Below are positions 16,953 through 26,074 of a stretch of 64,000 nt of DNA, piece by piece. The stretch spans positions 186,001 to 250,000 of the forward strand of contig DAOUFI010000001.1 in the NCBI GenBank assembly GCA_034430175.1. The letters run 5' to 3'. Below the pieces are notes generated by a model that was not told the DNA's origin, made no database searches, and saw nothing but the letters and a program-made list of their open reading frames with translations. The stretch's first letter is position 1. Each line of letters starts with the position of its first letter. The DNA is from UBA6107 sp034430175 (lineage in GTDB: Bacteria > Chloroflexota > Anaerolineae > Anaerolineales > Anaerolineaceae). The translations under genes were made by a program, and so were the position numbers.

Positions 16953-18311
16953 CTAGAGCACGGGTCGGCGCCCGTATAGAGTCTCGCGGATTTGACCGAT
17001 CTGGCGGCGCAGACGGTCGTCGCGTTCGATGAGGGCGGCAACCTTCTCGCAGGCGTAGATGACGGTGGTATGGTCGCGTCCGCCGAGCACTTCGCCAATC
17101 TGCGGTAGGGAGACGTTGGCTTCTTCACGCAGCAGGTACATCACTACCTGGCGGGGCAGGGCAACTTCACGGGTGCGTTCGCGGCTCATCAGCTTTTCAC
17201 GGGTGATACCAAAGGAGGAAGCCACCACGTCCACCACGCGGTCGGGTTCGAGTTGCTTCTGCGAAGGCATCATGTCGGTGAGAGCGATCTCCGCCAGTTC
17301 AGCGGTGAGTGGTTTACCGCGTAGGTCGGCATAGGCAATCACGCGGGTGAGCGCGCCTTCGAGCTCGCGGATGTTCGACTGGAACAGGTGGGCAATGTAA
17401 TCGATAATGTTGTCCGGCACATTATGACGCATACGCTGTGCCTTGTCGCGCAGGATGGCCATGCGGGTTTCGAGATCGGGCGGTTGGATATCGGCGATCA
17501 GTCCCCATTCAAAGCGCGAGCGCAGCCGTTCTTCGAGCGTACTCATGGCTTTGGGAGGACGATCGGAGGAGATGACAATTTGTTTTTCCTGATCATGCAG
17601 GGTGTTGAAGGTGTGGAAGAATTCTTCCTGGGTCGATTCCTTGCCGGCGATAAATTGAATGTCGTCGATGAGTAGGACGTCGATGAAGCGATAGCGTTCC
17701 CTGAACGCCTGAGTGCTGTGGGTGCGGATGGAGTTGATCAACTCATTGGTGAAGTCTTCAGAGGTGACGTAGAGAATCTGCTTGCCGTTCTGGCGAGCCA
17801 TATCACCGATGGCATGCAATAGATGGGTCTTGCCCAGACCAACGCCGCCATAGAGGAACAGGGGGTTGTAAGCATGGGCGGGGTTCTCGGCAACGGCCAT
17901 GCAAGCAGCGTGTGCCAATCTGTTGGAGGCGCCGACAACAAAGCTGTCGAAGGTGTAACGAGAATTTGTCGGCGAAGGTGTGGTTTGAACTGCGGCGTTG
18001 GTGATTACCGGAGCGGGCTTGGCAGGTTTGACTTCGGTCGTTTGATCCGCTTCATTTTCATAGTCTTTGTGATAAACCACGAAATTTACTTCGTGGGGAG
18101 ATTCGAGCAGATTGCTTAATATGCGGTTGACTGTGCTGGAGAGACGTTTTTCCAGCCAGTCTCTGGCGTAGGCATTGGGAACGCCAATGGTCAAGCAATG
18201 GTCTGAGCAGGAAACAAATTCAGTACTGCGCACCCAGGTATCGAAGGATGCTTTGGACATTTCCATCTGAAGCTGTCCGACAGTAGCCTGCCAGGCGGAT
18301 TGCGAGTCCAT
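16953..18311 (-). CDS. dnaA: Chromosomal replication initiator DnaA
   Basis: AAA+ initiator that binds DnaA boxes and melts the origin. 452 residues. Domain I starts SAWQATVGQLQMEMSKASFDTW. After a variable linker, domain III carries Walker A LYGGVGLGKTHLLHAI and Walker B LLIDDIQF. Domain IV ends with the box-binding signature GGRDHTTVIYACEKV. The ATG at 18311 has an AGGAGG-like site upstream. dnaN, rpmH and rnpA are not neighbours, and no clear DnaA-box cluster was found upstream, so the gene may lie away from the origin. Confidence 0.97.
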   Translation of the reverse strand: MDSQSAWQATVGQLQMEMSKASFDTWVRSTEFVSCSDHCLTIGVPNAYARDWLEKRLSSTVNRILSNLLESPHEVNFVVYHKDYENEADQTTEVKPAKPAPVITNAAVQTTPSPTNSRYTFDSFVVGASNRLAHAACMAVAENPAHAYNPLFLYGGVGLGKTHLLHAIGDMARQNGKQILYVTSEDFTNELINSIRTHSTQAFRERYRFIDVLLIDDIQFIAGKESTQEEFFHTFNTLHDQEKQIVISSDRPPKAMSTLEERLRSRFEWGLIADIQPPDLETRMAILRDKAQRMRHNVPDNIIDYIAHLFQSNIRELEGALTRVIAYADLRGKPLTAELAEIALTDMMPSQKQLEPDRVVDVVASSFGITREKLMSRERTREVALPRQVVMYLLREEANVSLPQIGEVLGGRDHTTVIYACEKVAALIERDDRLRRQIGQIRETLYGRRPVL

Positions 18312-18814
18312 AAAACGATCCTCCTTTTGATAAAAATTTCCCCCAGGAAGGGAGATAGAACAATCTAACCCACATTTGAGCCAGTGGGCAAATCAGTATG
18401 GTATTTTATTCACGAATAACGATGATAATCAAAGGGTGATGTTCTTTTCACCCTGTGGAACTTACAGAATTATTCTACCAGAACGAAATAGCCAGAACAA
18501 GACGCAAACCCTACGATGGATTAAAGAAAATTAGATTTTTAAGATTCTTAACCTTAAGAAAGGACGGCGATGTCCAGACAACTAATTTCCATTTCTGATT
18601 ATTTTTACCGCTAGCCATATCCACTATCATAATTTCATACCCCCATATATGGGGTTTTACAGGTATCTACAAGAAAAAGTAAGCTATATTGGTAATGTTA
18701 TTAAAAGATTTGACGTTTAAAAAAATGAGTTGGTCAGACATTAAATGCTCATAAAATTGCAGGAGACTTTTTTAACTTTTGTTACCTCTGGTTTACATCT
18801 ACCAAGAAAAAAAC
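18312..18814. other. A+T-rich non-coding region upstream of dnaA
   Basis: About 500 nt with no gene. Only weak matches to the DnaA box (TTATCCACA) are seen, such as TTATTCACG near 18407 and ATATCCACT near 18618. There is a 14-nt perfect palindrome (CCCCATATATGGGG, 18641-18654). It presumably holds the dnaA promoter. An origin is possible but not supported. Confidence 0.4.
18641..18654. repeat. 14-nt perfect palindrome upstream of dnaA
   Basis: CCCCATATATGGGG equals its own reverse complement and is followed by TTTT. It could be a protein-binding dyad or a short stem; no other copy was noticed in the window. Confidence 0.45.
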
Positions 18815-18846
18815 AACGGTCTGTTCGATTGATAGAACAGACCGTT
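18815..18846 (-). terminator. Terminator of FAD oxidoreductase operon
   Basis: Perfect 12-bp stem (18815-18826 with 18835-18846) and 8-nt loop; on the minus strand it is followed by a T-rich run (A-rich 18805-18814). It lies 14 nt beyond the oxidoreductase stop. Confidence 0.88.
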
Positions 18847-18860
18847 TAATTTCAATATTT

Positions 18861-20147
18861 TTATGCCATCATCAAAGCGGCAGCGCGCCGGGCGATTTCC
18901 ACCGCGAAATTTGTGCCGCGGTCCCAGGGATAAACCTGCGACATACTTGCAAAATAGAGGCCGGAAATCGGCGTCTGGATGGCAGGAATGTTCTTCGAAT
19001 GATTGATGAAGGGTACTGGTTGGGCGTATTCCGATTTGAAAAGCCAGACTTGATTGATCCATTCAGGTTTGAAATCAGGATTGATACGGCTGAAGCTTGG
19101 CAGGAAGCGTTTGAGTAATTCCTCCTGGCTGAGTTTGAAGTACTCGTGGTCATTCTCGAGGTAATCGCCGCAATAGACAATGTGTTCGTTGTTGTAATGG
19201 GCTTTGTCAAGAAAGTTCGTGTGCTCCACCAGCGCCAGGAAGGGATAGCCCTCCGATTTTGGCAGGTTGTACCAGTAGTACCCTTCGCGCGAAAGCTGAT
19301 GCTTGAGCGAAACGACCATGACGACGGCGCCGAGGTGCTTGAGATCAAGCAATCCCTTGAGATACTCCTGGCTAAGGCCGGGTGCCATCTTTGCCAGTTG
19401 ACCCGGTGAAACAGTGACAAGCGCTTTGTCGTAGACCTCTGATTTGCCAGATTCGACTAACTTTACCCTGCCGTCGCTGCCTTCAATCTTTTCCACTCGC
19501 GCGTTGTAGCGCAAGAAGACACCTTTTTGCTGCAGGATGGCTGCGAAGTCATCGGCGAAGGCCTGGAAGCCGCCCTCGTAACTGACCAGGCTGGTGGAGC
19601 GGGCGTGCATGCGTGCCCACATCCAGGCCATGTTCACCTGTCTGGCGTAATGTTCGCCGAACTTGCCGATGACCATGGGTTCCCACATCTCTTCATAGAC
19701 GCGGTTGCCGGCATACTTGCGCATCCAGGCATCGACGGTGGTGGCCTCCATGGGCTTCCAATTGTTGGTGAGGCGCAAATATAACCCGACCAAGCCAAAG
19801 CGGATCTTACGGATGCCCCAGCCAAGACCAGGATACATCAGCGCCGCGGGGATGTTATCGAAAGGATAAAATTTACCCTTGTAGAACATGACGGTCTTTG
19901 GGGTGCGCTTGATGACCTTGCCGCGCAGCCCCAGTTCGTCGATAAGCTGGTACATGTACTTGTCGGAGGTGAACCAATGGTGATAGAACTTTTCAACCGA
20001 CCAGTCCCAGCCGGGTGCCTTGAACCCAGAGGCCAGGCCGCCGGGATGATCCGAACCTTCGAACACGGTCACTTCATGACCAGCCTTCACAAGGTCGTAG
20101 GCGGCAGAGAGTCCGCCGAAACCGGCACCAATGACAGCAATTTTCAT
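18861..20147 (-). CDS. NAD(P)/FAD-dependent oxidoreductase (protoporphyrinogen-oxidase-like)
   Basis: 428-residue flavoprotein of the amine-oxidase/protoporphyrinogen-oxidase fold. The dinucleotide motif at the very start is IAVIGAGFGGLSAAYDL, ending in the acidic residue of TVFEG; a second flavin-contact segment is SDHPGGLASGF. I chose the ATG at 20147, directly ahead of the nucleotide-binding strand; the longer frame to 20423 is only the antisense of the neighbour. It lies 10 nt after a flippase-like membrane protein gene, and such pairs suggest polyprenyl or glycolipid work, but the substrate is not determined. Confidence 0.85.
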   Translation of the reverse strand: MKIAVIGAGFGGLSAAYDLVKAGHEVTVFEGSDHPGGLASGFKAPGWDWSVEKFYHHWFTSDKYMYQLIDELGLRGKVIKRTPKTVMFYKGKFYPFDNIPAALMYPGLGWGIRKIRFGLVGLYLRLTNNWKPMEATTVDAWMRKYAGNRVYEEMWEPMVIGKFGEHYARQVNMAWMWARMHARSTSLVSYEGGFQAFADDFAAILQQKGVFLRYNARVEKIEGSDGRVKLVESGKSEVYDKALVTVSPGQLAKMAPGLSQEYLKGLLDLKHLGAVVMVVSLKHQLSREGYYWYNLPKSEGYPFLALVEHTNFLDKAHYNNEHIVYCGDYLENDHEYFKLSQEELLKRFLPSFSRINPDFKPEWINQVWLFKSEYAQPVPFINHSKNIPAIQTPISGLYFASMSQVYPWDRGTNFAVEIARRAAALMMA

Positions 20148-20157
20148 AGATATTTCC

Positions 20158-21204
20158 TTATTGAGAATCTGTTTCCGCGGGTTGGGGCGTCTCAGCGGTT
20201 TCAGCGCGCAGCGATTCATCCCATTTGATGCCCTCGCGAGCCATGTAGTAAGCACCCAGCACCGTGATCGGCACCCACAGAGCCACGTGCAGCACCAGGG
20301 TGTAACCGGTGGCGATGGCCTGATCGACCCCGGTGGCTTTGAGGATGGCGATGCCGGGAGCGTCAAAGGTACCAACATACCCGGGCGCGGCTGGGATGGT
20401 GGTGGCCAGGTTAACCACGCCATTCATGAGCATCAATGTAAAGAAACTGGAGTGGAACCCAAAGGCGTGCATGACAAACCAGTATTTTACGGTTTCGAGC
20501 AGCCAGATGATTACCGATGTGAAAAACACCATGAAGATATTCCCAGGGGAGCGCAATGATTCCAGACCATCGAGAAAGCGGTTCATGATCCCCATTGTCT
20601 TTTCACGCGCCTTGGCCGGGATCAACCGGTCTATAAGCCATTTGATACCCCGAGAACTTACTTTGGGAAACATGGCTGCCAGCAGAAAGATAACGAGCGC
20701 AGTGAGGAAGATCACGCTTCCGCCCACAGCCAATCCCTGGATGGTGATATTCCATTTCCATAATGGGATGGAAGCGTTCGAAAGCGATGCCAGTTGAGCC
20801 AGGTTGACGAACACAAATCCGAGCATGACCACGCCATCGAAGATACGTTCAACGATGATCGTTGCCAGCGAGGCGGAAATTGGGACGCCTTCCTTGCGCT
20901 TGAGGATGATGGCACGCAGCACTTCACCTGCGCGGGCGGGGTAAATGTTATTGCCCATGTAACCGATGCAGGTGATGGGGAACATCACTTTGGTTTTGAT
21001 CGATTTCAGAGGTTTAAGCAGGTAATGCCAGCGCCAGGCACGTACCCAGACCGCGATGAAATAAACCGCGACTCCCGGGATGATCCACCAGTAGTTGGCG
21101 TGCGAAATAACAGTCCAGAATTCAGAGAGGTTTAATTTGTTGAGAGCCCAATAAAGGAACACGGCGCTGATGAGCACCCCGATCCAAAATCGCCATTTTT
21201 TCAT
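20158..21204 (-). CDS. Lysylphosphatidylglycerol synthase TM region-like/UPF0104 membrane protein
   Basis: 348-residue integral membrane protein with about eight helices, of the LPG_synthase_TM/UPF0104 family (relatives of AglD and the MprF flippase domain). Family-like segments are NNIYPARAGEVLRAIILKRKEGVP and NLATTIPAAPGYVGTFDAPGIAIL (each given here in full family order, not as motifs of known catalysis). The ATG at 21204 was preferred because it leads straight into the first helix; the longer frame adds 21 unconserved residues. Probably one operon with the FAD oxidoreductase. Confidence 0.85.
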   Translation of the reverse strand: MKKWRFWIGVLISAVFLYWALNKLNLSEFWTVISHANYWWIIPGVAVYFIAVWVRAWRWHYLLKPLKSIKTKVMFPITCIGYMGNNIYPARAGEVLRAIILKRKEGVPISASLATIIVERIFDGVVMLGFVFVNLAQLASLSNASIPLWKWNITIQGLAVGGSVIFLTALVIFLLAAMFPKVSSRGIKWLIDRLIPAKAREKTMGIMNRFLDGLESLRSPGNIFMVFFTSVIIWLLETVKYWFVMHAFGFHSSFFTLMLMNGVVNLATTIPAAPGYVGTFDAPGIAILKATGVDQAIATGYTLVLHVALWVPITVLGAYYMAREGIKWDESLRAETAETPQPAETDSQ

Positions 21205-21278
21205 AGGTCTGATTCTACCATGAAGTAAAATCTGTTTTCCCGGTGAAAGTCTTTTTGCGAGTATCATATAATTATTTC

Positions 21279-21632
21279 ATGGAACAACAAAAATTGTACG
21301 GCCTTATCTATGATGCTGTCCGGCAGATCCCAACCGGCAAGATCGCCAGTTACGGACAGATCTCCAACATCGTCGGCCGCTGCTCGGCGCAGATGGTGGG
21401 ATTCGCGTTGGCTGCGCTGCCCAACATGCGCGGGTATGATGATGTGCCTTGGCAGCGCGTGGTCAACAGCCAGGGCATGATCAGCCCGCACGGCTTCGGG
21501 GTGGGCAGCGGTATGCAACGTTCGCTGCTGGAAGAGGAAGGTGTGGTTTTCGGCCTGGATGGTGTTATCGATTTCGAGATATTCGGATGGCTAGGCGCGC
21601 CAAAGACGTTCAAAAAGGGGAGACAGAAATGA
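21279..21632 (+). CDS. Alkyltransferase-like protein (MGMT family, no active-site Cys)
   Basis: 117-residue protein with the DNA-binding fold of O6-alkylguanine-DNA alkyltransferase. The acceptor motif PCHR is PWQR here (DVPWQRVVNSQG), which defines alkyltransferase-like proteins: they bind O6-alkylguanine, cannot transfer the alkyl group, and hand lesions to nucleotide excision repair. IPTGKIASYGQIS is the typical start of the domain. I chose the ATG at 21279. The stop codon overlaps the start of the ADP-ribosylglycohydrolase gene (ATGA), so the two are translationally coupled. Confidence 0.9.
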   Translation: MEQQKLYGLIYDAVRQIPTGKIASYGQISNIVGRCSAQMVGFALAALPNMRGYDDVPWQRVVNSQGMISPHGFGVGSGMQRSLLEEEGVVFGLDGVIDFEIFGWLGAPKTFKKGRQK

Positions 21633-22402
21633 TTGGCGCAATCGCGGGCGATATCATTGGTTCCATTTACGAATTCAACAACATCAAAACCACCGACTTT
21701 CCCTTGTTTGCAAAAGGATGTACGTTCACAGACGATTCGGTCCTGACGATCGCGCTCGCTGATTCCATCATGAACAACGTGAATTACGAGACCAAACTTA
21801 AAGAATATTACAGGCTTTATCCGAACGCTGGCTATGGGGGTTCTTTTTCCAATTGGGTCTGTTATGATCGGCACGCTCCATACAACTCCTGGGGAAATGG
21901 CGCGGCGATGCGCATCAGTCCTGCAGGATACGCCTATGGTTCTCTGGAAGAGACCCTGTTGAATGCCAGGAAATTCACAATGGTTACTCATGATCATCCT
22001 GAGGGAATCAAAGGAGCTTGCGCCACAGCGGCTGCCATTTATATGGCGCGCACTGGGAGCACAAAGCTGGAGATCAAGGAGTATATCGAATCAACGTATG
22101 GATATGATCTTCACCGATCCATTGACCAGATCAGACCGGGTTATACCTACGATGTCTCCTGCCAGGGTACTGTGCCTGAATCGATCATTGCATTCCTCGA
22201 GTCGCAGAATTTTGAAGATGCCATCCGGCTTGCTGTTTCGTTGGGAGGGGATTGCGATACCCTGACCTGTATCACCGGTGGAATCGCTCAAGCATTTTAC
22301 GGCGGTGTACCGAACGCCATCATTGACAGCGTATATTCGATCCTCGATGAACGTCTCGGTGGGGTGACCCGGAGTTTCCTGCAACGTTACAATCCAAAAT
22401 AA
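21629..22402 (+). CDS. ADP-ribosylglycohydrolase family protein
   Basis: 257-residue DraG/ARH-fold hydrolase that removes ADP-ribose from proteins or nucleic acid. The binuclear-metal motifs are FTDDSVLTIAL near the N-terminus and GGDCDTLTCITGGIAQAF near the C-terminus. The ATG at 21629 follows GGGGAGA and overlaps the stop of the alkyltransferase-like gene by ATGA. The pairing with a DNA-lesion-binding protein hints at a link to damaged or ADP-ribosylated DNA, which is inference only. Confidence 0.9.
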   Translation: MIGAIAGDIIGSIYEFNNIKTTDFPLFAKGCTFTDDSVLTIALADSIMNNVNYETKLKEYYRLYPNAGYGGSFSNWVCYDRHAPYNSWGNGAAMRISPAGYAYGSLEETLLNARKFTMVTHDHPEGIKGACATAAAIYMARTGSTKLEIKEYIESTYGYDLHRSIDQIRPGYTYDVSCQGTVPESIIAFLESQNFEDAIRLAVSLGGDCDTLTCITGGIAQAFYGGVPNAIIDSVYSILDERLGGVTRSFLQRYNPK

Positions 22403-22405
22403 AAA

Positions 22406-22428
22406 GCGCGCCGTTTTCTACGGCGCGC
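22406..22428. terminator. Terminator hairpin between convergent genes
   Basis: GCGCGCCG (22406-22413) pairs with CGGCGCGC (22421-22428) around a 7-nt loop, 3 nt after the ADP-ribosylglycohydrolase stop and 10 nt before the convergent DUF4173 gene. Confidence 0.8.
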
Positions 22429-22438
22429 CTCATATAAA

Positions 22439-24034
22439 TTAATCCATCATCAGCCAGTCGTAGGTGGAACAGTAATTCTTCTCACCATTGACCAGTACAT
22501 AACTGGTGTCATTGCTTTCATGGGTGACCACGAATTGGCTCCAACTGTTCTTATTTTTCATAAGTAAATTGTACGCGTGCAATTCACCGAAACGGGTGGA
22601 GCGCCAATCCTGAGTTTTGACGTAGGCAAAGCGGTCAGTGCGGCAAGCCAGGCTGGCGCCGAGATACGTGTGGGTATCCGACGAAAGCGATGGGTCATTG
22701 TAGGCATCGATCATGGCCGGGATGGCGTCAGAGGAAAGCGATCCGATGTAGGCCAGGTCCAGTTGACCATTTTCATTAGTACCGCCCTTGTCACCCAGCG
22801 CGATATTCTGGCGGGCAATGAAGCCGTCCACGTTCATGATGCCCAGGGTGGCCGTGAATCCGATGATCATGAGCATTAGGGCGAGACCGAAGCGGCCCTG
22901 ACGCTGTGCGATCTCGAAAGCCATTGTCGCCAAGATCAGCGCTGCAAGCCAGAAAATGAATACATGGGTGTACGTTCGCAGTTCCGAGAAGCTGTACGCC
23001 GATTCGTAGAGCATGAGGCGCTGCAGCGACGAAGCCAGCATGACCAAAACCATGGCCAGCATTACCACTGAAAGGACGGTGAATCCGATCCGCTTGCCTT
23101 TCGATTCGAGCTTGGTGATGCCGTGCATCACCAGATAGATTGCCAGGCTGATGACCGCGACACCCACCAGTTCACCAAAACCACGCCGGGCGTATTCAGA
23201 ATACGTATAGCCTGCAGCGTTGATATTGGCAACACCACCGAAGAGGTATTTCACCTGGATGCTCACAAACAGGATGAACAGCAGGTCAACTGCTCCAAGC
23301 ACGATCAAGCACTCGGTCCATCCCAGGAAAGGTTTGACGCTGGCTTGATGAGTATCGGGTTTGACGGCTTCCTTCTTCGGCATAATCGCGTGCACGTAAA
23401 AACCGAGCAGTATATACGCGCCGAACACGATATAGGTGAATCGGAAAAGATACTCAGGCAATTTTTCAAGTGCGAACATCTTTTGTAGCATGTCCGAGAA
23501 AATGGGGTCAGCCGAAGCCAGGATGGCCGCGAGCATGATCACGACTGGCAGTGCCATTACCAATCCGAGCAGGATCGAGCCAACGCGGCGCAATCCGGTT
23601 TTTTGACCCGGCAGGGGAGGAACTCCATCATTATTGGTCGAAAGCAGACCAAAACCACGCACCACCCCGGCACCAATGCTGTTGAACATGCGCACGATGT
23701 AATCCACGATACGGAAGTGCGGCCAAAGACCATCCAGGAAAGTGGAGATGAGCAAGAGCAGACCAAGCAAAGTCACTATGGTGCTTGTGAAGCGGGTGAA
23801 GCCTTCACTGCGCCAGGCGGGGATGACCGCGAAGCCGAGGATCAGCACCGTCAGAACGATACTCCAGACAGAAGGCTTTTTCTTCTCGCGCCAGGCAAGC
23901 ACGTAGCCCAGGACGAGCAATAAAGTTATCCAGATTAAGAAAGTGATCCCCCCACGTTGACCCCAGAAAAGGAAATCGAAACACCAGGCAGCAGCCAGGG
24001 CTGCCAGCCCAAACCAAAGTTTTCTGTTATGCAT
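22439..24034 (-). CDS. DUF4173/DUF4153-like polytopic membrane protein
   Basis: 531 residues with about ten or more helices. The segment ILASADPIFSDML matches the ADPIF signature of DUF4173 proteins, and the C-terminal soluble tail (about residues 430-531) holds LDLAYIGSLSSDAIPAM. Function unknown for the family. A short basic membrane peptide gene lies just upstream on the same strand (10-nt gap). Confidence 0.75.
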   Translation of the reverse strand: MHNRKLWFGLAALAAAWCFDFLFWGQRGGITFLIWITLLLVLGYVLAWREKKKPSVWSIVLTVLILGFAVIPAWRSEGFTRFTSTIVTLLGLLLLISTFLDGLWPHFRIVDYIVRMFNSIGAGVVRGFGLLSTNNDGVPPLPGQKTGLRRVGSILLGLVMALPVVIMLAAILASADPIFSDMLQKMFALEKLPEYLFRFTYIVFGAYILLGFYVHAIMPKKEAVKPDTHQASVKPFLGWTECLIVLGAVDLLFILFVSIQVKYLFGGVANINAAGYTYSEYARRGFGELVGVAVISLAIYLVMHGITKLESKGKRIGFTVLSVVMLAMVLVMLASSLQRLMLYESAYSFSELRTYTHVFIFWLAALILATMAFEIAQRQGRFGLALMLMIIGFTATLGIMNVDGFIARQNIALGDKGGTNENGQLDLAYIGSLSSDAIPAMIDAYNDPSLSSDTHTYLGASLACRTDRFAYVKTQDWRSTRFGELHAYNLLMKNKNSWSQFVVTHESNDTSYVLVNGEKNYCSTYDWLMMD

Positions 24035-24044
24035 ACTCCCTCGA

Positions 24045-24197
24045 TTATCTGACCACCAGCGACAGGATCATGGCGATCACGAGAATCATAGCGAAGATAG
24101 CCATGCCAACCTGTTGCCGACGAAGTTTTCTTTGCGTCGCAGAAATCCGCGGTTTATCTGCTCCGCTTTTCTTGCTTTTTTTTGAAGCACTTGCCAT
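24045..24197 (-). CDS. Small basic single-span membrane protein
   Basis: 50 residues: a Lys/Ser/Arg-rich N-terminus (MASASKKSKKSGADKPR) and one C-terminal helix (MAIFAMILVIAMILSLVV). I chose the ATG at 24197 because it has a GTGAGG site; the longer frame adds 26 residues with no such signal. Lies 10 nt upstream of the DUF4173 gene. Function unknown. Confidence 0.6.
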   Translation of the reverse strand: MASASKKSKKSGADKPRISATQRKLRRQQVGMAIFAMILVIAMILSLVVR

Positions 24198-24300
24198 GAA
24201 TTGCCTCACGTGATAAGGATAGTTTATTGGGGCTGTACTCTCAAAACCTATCAGCGGACTTGCAAAGCCTATCATAAGCCTGGACGCGAGAGATTGTGTA

Positions 24301-24326
24301 CAACCGGGTTGAGTATAACCCGGTTG
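24301..24326. repeat. Hairpin in fmdB-DUF4173 intergenic region
   Basis: 10-bp perfect stem (CAACCGGGTT with AACCCGGTTG) around a 6-nt loop; no T-run follows on either side, so a terminator role is uncertain. Confidence 0.5.
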
Positions 24327-24350
24327 TGCTGTTTGCGAAGGGTAAAAAAA

Positions 24351-24367
24351 CCCCGCGGATGGCGGGG
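24351..24367 (-). terminator. Terminator of fmdB-type gene
   Basis: On the minus strand CCCCGC...GCGGGG is followed by seven T residues (A-run at 24344-24350), 8 nt past the stop of the zinc-ribbon gene. Confidence 0.85.
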
Positions 24368-24374
24368 TCTCGGG

Positions 24375-24686
24375 TTATTTATCCTTTGAGGGCGCGGCCG
24401 GAGCTGGCGTTGCTGTAGTAGTGCTGGTTTCGGCGGGCTTGGCTGCTTCCTTCTTCTCATTGGCAGGTTTTTCTTCATTCTTCGAGCTGTAATTCATGCC
24501 TGAAGGAGAGCGATGATCGGTCGCATAAAAACCGGAGCCCTTAAAAACGATCCCAACCGGTGTGTATACCTTGTGAAGCGATTTCTTGCCGCATTCGGGG
24601 CACTGGGTGAGTGGATTATCTGAAAATTTCTGGGTTGCGTCGAATTGAATTCCGCAATTCTCGCAGCGATACGTATAAACTGGCAT
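24375..24686 (-). CDS. FmdB family zinc-ribbon protein
   Basis: 103 residues. MPVYTYRCENCGIQFDATQKF and CPECGKKSLHKVY form the CxxC...CxxC zinc ribbon of the FmdB family; FKGSGFYATD is the conserved following motif. The tail is a low-complexity stretch rich in Ala, Pro, Thr and Lys. The family was named as a putative regulator of formamidase genes, but members are widespread and their role is unsettled. Confidence 0.88.
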   Translation of the reverse strand: MPVYTYRCENCGIQFDATQKFSDNPLTQCPECGKKSLHKVYTPVGIVFKGSGFYATDHRSPSGMNYSSKNEEKPANEKKEAAKPAETSTTTATPAPAAPSKDK

Positions 24687-24915
24687 GCTTACCTCTTTTG
24701 ATCAATCTAACGATTAATCTTACCAATTATAGTCCAATTAATGAAGCGGTCAAGCGACAATATTGATAACTGACCATATTACGCAATTAATTTATCGCAT
24801 AAATGTTAAAAGTCAATCAGAGGAAGATAAGAGATTTGTTAATCGCAGACAAAGATTTGTCTGCCAACTTAAACTCCTGTATAATCAAAACAAATGTTCG
24901 ATAAATTGAGGAACC

Positions 24916-26073
24916 ATGCCGCTGAATTATATTGAATTGAAAAAGCAAATCAATCACCTGGGCGAGGCGACAATCCAACGCAAAGAAGATCTGGCTGATC
25001 GCCTTAAACGCTGTCGGGAATTGCTGGATGAACACGCTGGGAATCTGGTATTTCTGCAGCGTCTGGTGGAAGAGGCTGCTTCCCGTGAACACGGGTTACG
25101 CTGTGCCATCCCCGTGAGCGAGCGTCTTGATGCGCATCTCCCCATCCGAGCCGGGATACCTGACCATGTATTGCTGGCAGCGGACGGATCGCAAATCACA
25201 CCTGACCCGCACGCGGCGGTATTCTACGGTTTGGTGAATGTGGGGGTTTTCAGAATGAGCACAAAGGCGGGCGAAATCCCCGCGGCTAACTCGTGGTCTG
25301 AATTGATCTTCGAGGGGGAGAACCCGGACGACAACGATTTTATCTCTGAAGACCTGGTAAGTCTGAGGCGCGACACCCGTGAACGCCAGATCATAGCTGA
25401 GCTGGCTAAGAAGGAGGGGACTCCCCTGGTGACACTCACCGACGGACCACTGGAGCTTTATCACGAGCCGCGCGGCGAGAAAGCGTTTGAAGCCTATTTC
25501 AAACAATACCTGGCGGCGTTGGACGAACTGGCGTTATTGAATACCATCACCGCTGGGTACGTCGACCGACCACGTGCGGCGCTGCTGACTGCCACGCTCG
25601 AGCTGCTCGTTAAAAATGGCAACGCCAAAATGGTTGGAACTCTTAAGGGAGTGACTGACTTGATGTTGATGGAAGAGCTGCTTGCACCGGGTGAACGCTC
25701 CGCAGTGTTCGCGCTGCAGTTTCGCAACGCTGCCAGCTTCGAGGGACGAAAGACGTTGCATTTCTTCTATCTCAACGTGGGTAGTGAACGTGTACCCTCC
25801 ATCGCGAGGGTCGAAGTTCCGCAGTGGGTGGTCGAGGCTCCCGACGCGTTGACACTGTTGCAATCCGTACTGGTGGAGCAAGCACGGCAAGCCGGGGCGT
25901 CACCTTACCCATACGCGCTGACACGCGCGCACGAGACGGCTGTGGTGAAGATGGACGAGCACGAAGCCCTGGATCGCATGATCGAGGAAGAATTGCTGGC
26001 ACGAGGATTGCCGCCAGCAGTCATTTCACAAAAATTGGCCAACAAACTGATTGGAAAACGGACGAGGTATTGA
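24916..26073 (+). CDS. nurA: NurA-domain nuclease
   Basis: 385-residue NurA-fold 5'-to-3' nuclease, partner of HerA in DNA-end processing in archaea and some bacteria. Metal-binding Asp residues are seen in LLAADGSQITP and TLTDGPLELY; the C-terminal HETAVVKM segment is also typical. The N-terminus is a coiled-coil-like helical segment. It is followed with no gap by a small HAS-barrel-like gene and then by herA, all on one strand, which strongly supports the NurA/HerA assignment. Confidence 0.86.
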   Translation: MPLNYIELKKQINHLGEATIQRKEDLADRLKRCRELLDEHAGNLVFLQRLVEEAASREHGLRCAIPVSERLDAHLPIRAGIPDHVLLAADGSQITPDPHAAVFYGLVNVGVFRMSTKAGEIPAANSWSELIFEGENPDDNDFISEDLVSLRRDTRERQIIAELAKKEGTPLVTLTDGPLELYHEPRGEKAFEAYFKQYLAALDELALLNTITAGYVDRPRAALLTATLELLVKNGNAKMVGTLKGVTDLMLMEELLAPGERSAVFALQFRNAASFEGRKTLHFFYLNVGSERVPSIARVEVPQWVVEAPDALTLLQSVLVEQARQAGASPYPYALTRAHETAVVKMDEHEALDRMIEEELLARGLPPAVISQKLANKLIGKRTRY

Positions 26074-26074
26074 T

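Noticed and set aside
18861..20423. Long N-terminal extension of the FAD oxidoreductase frame beyond 20147
   Set aside because: The extension is Pro/Trp/Arg-rich, antisense to the flippase-like gene and precedes the natural dinucleotide-binding start.
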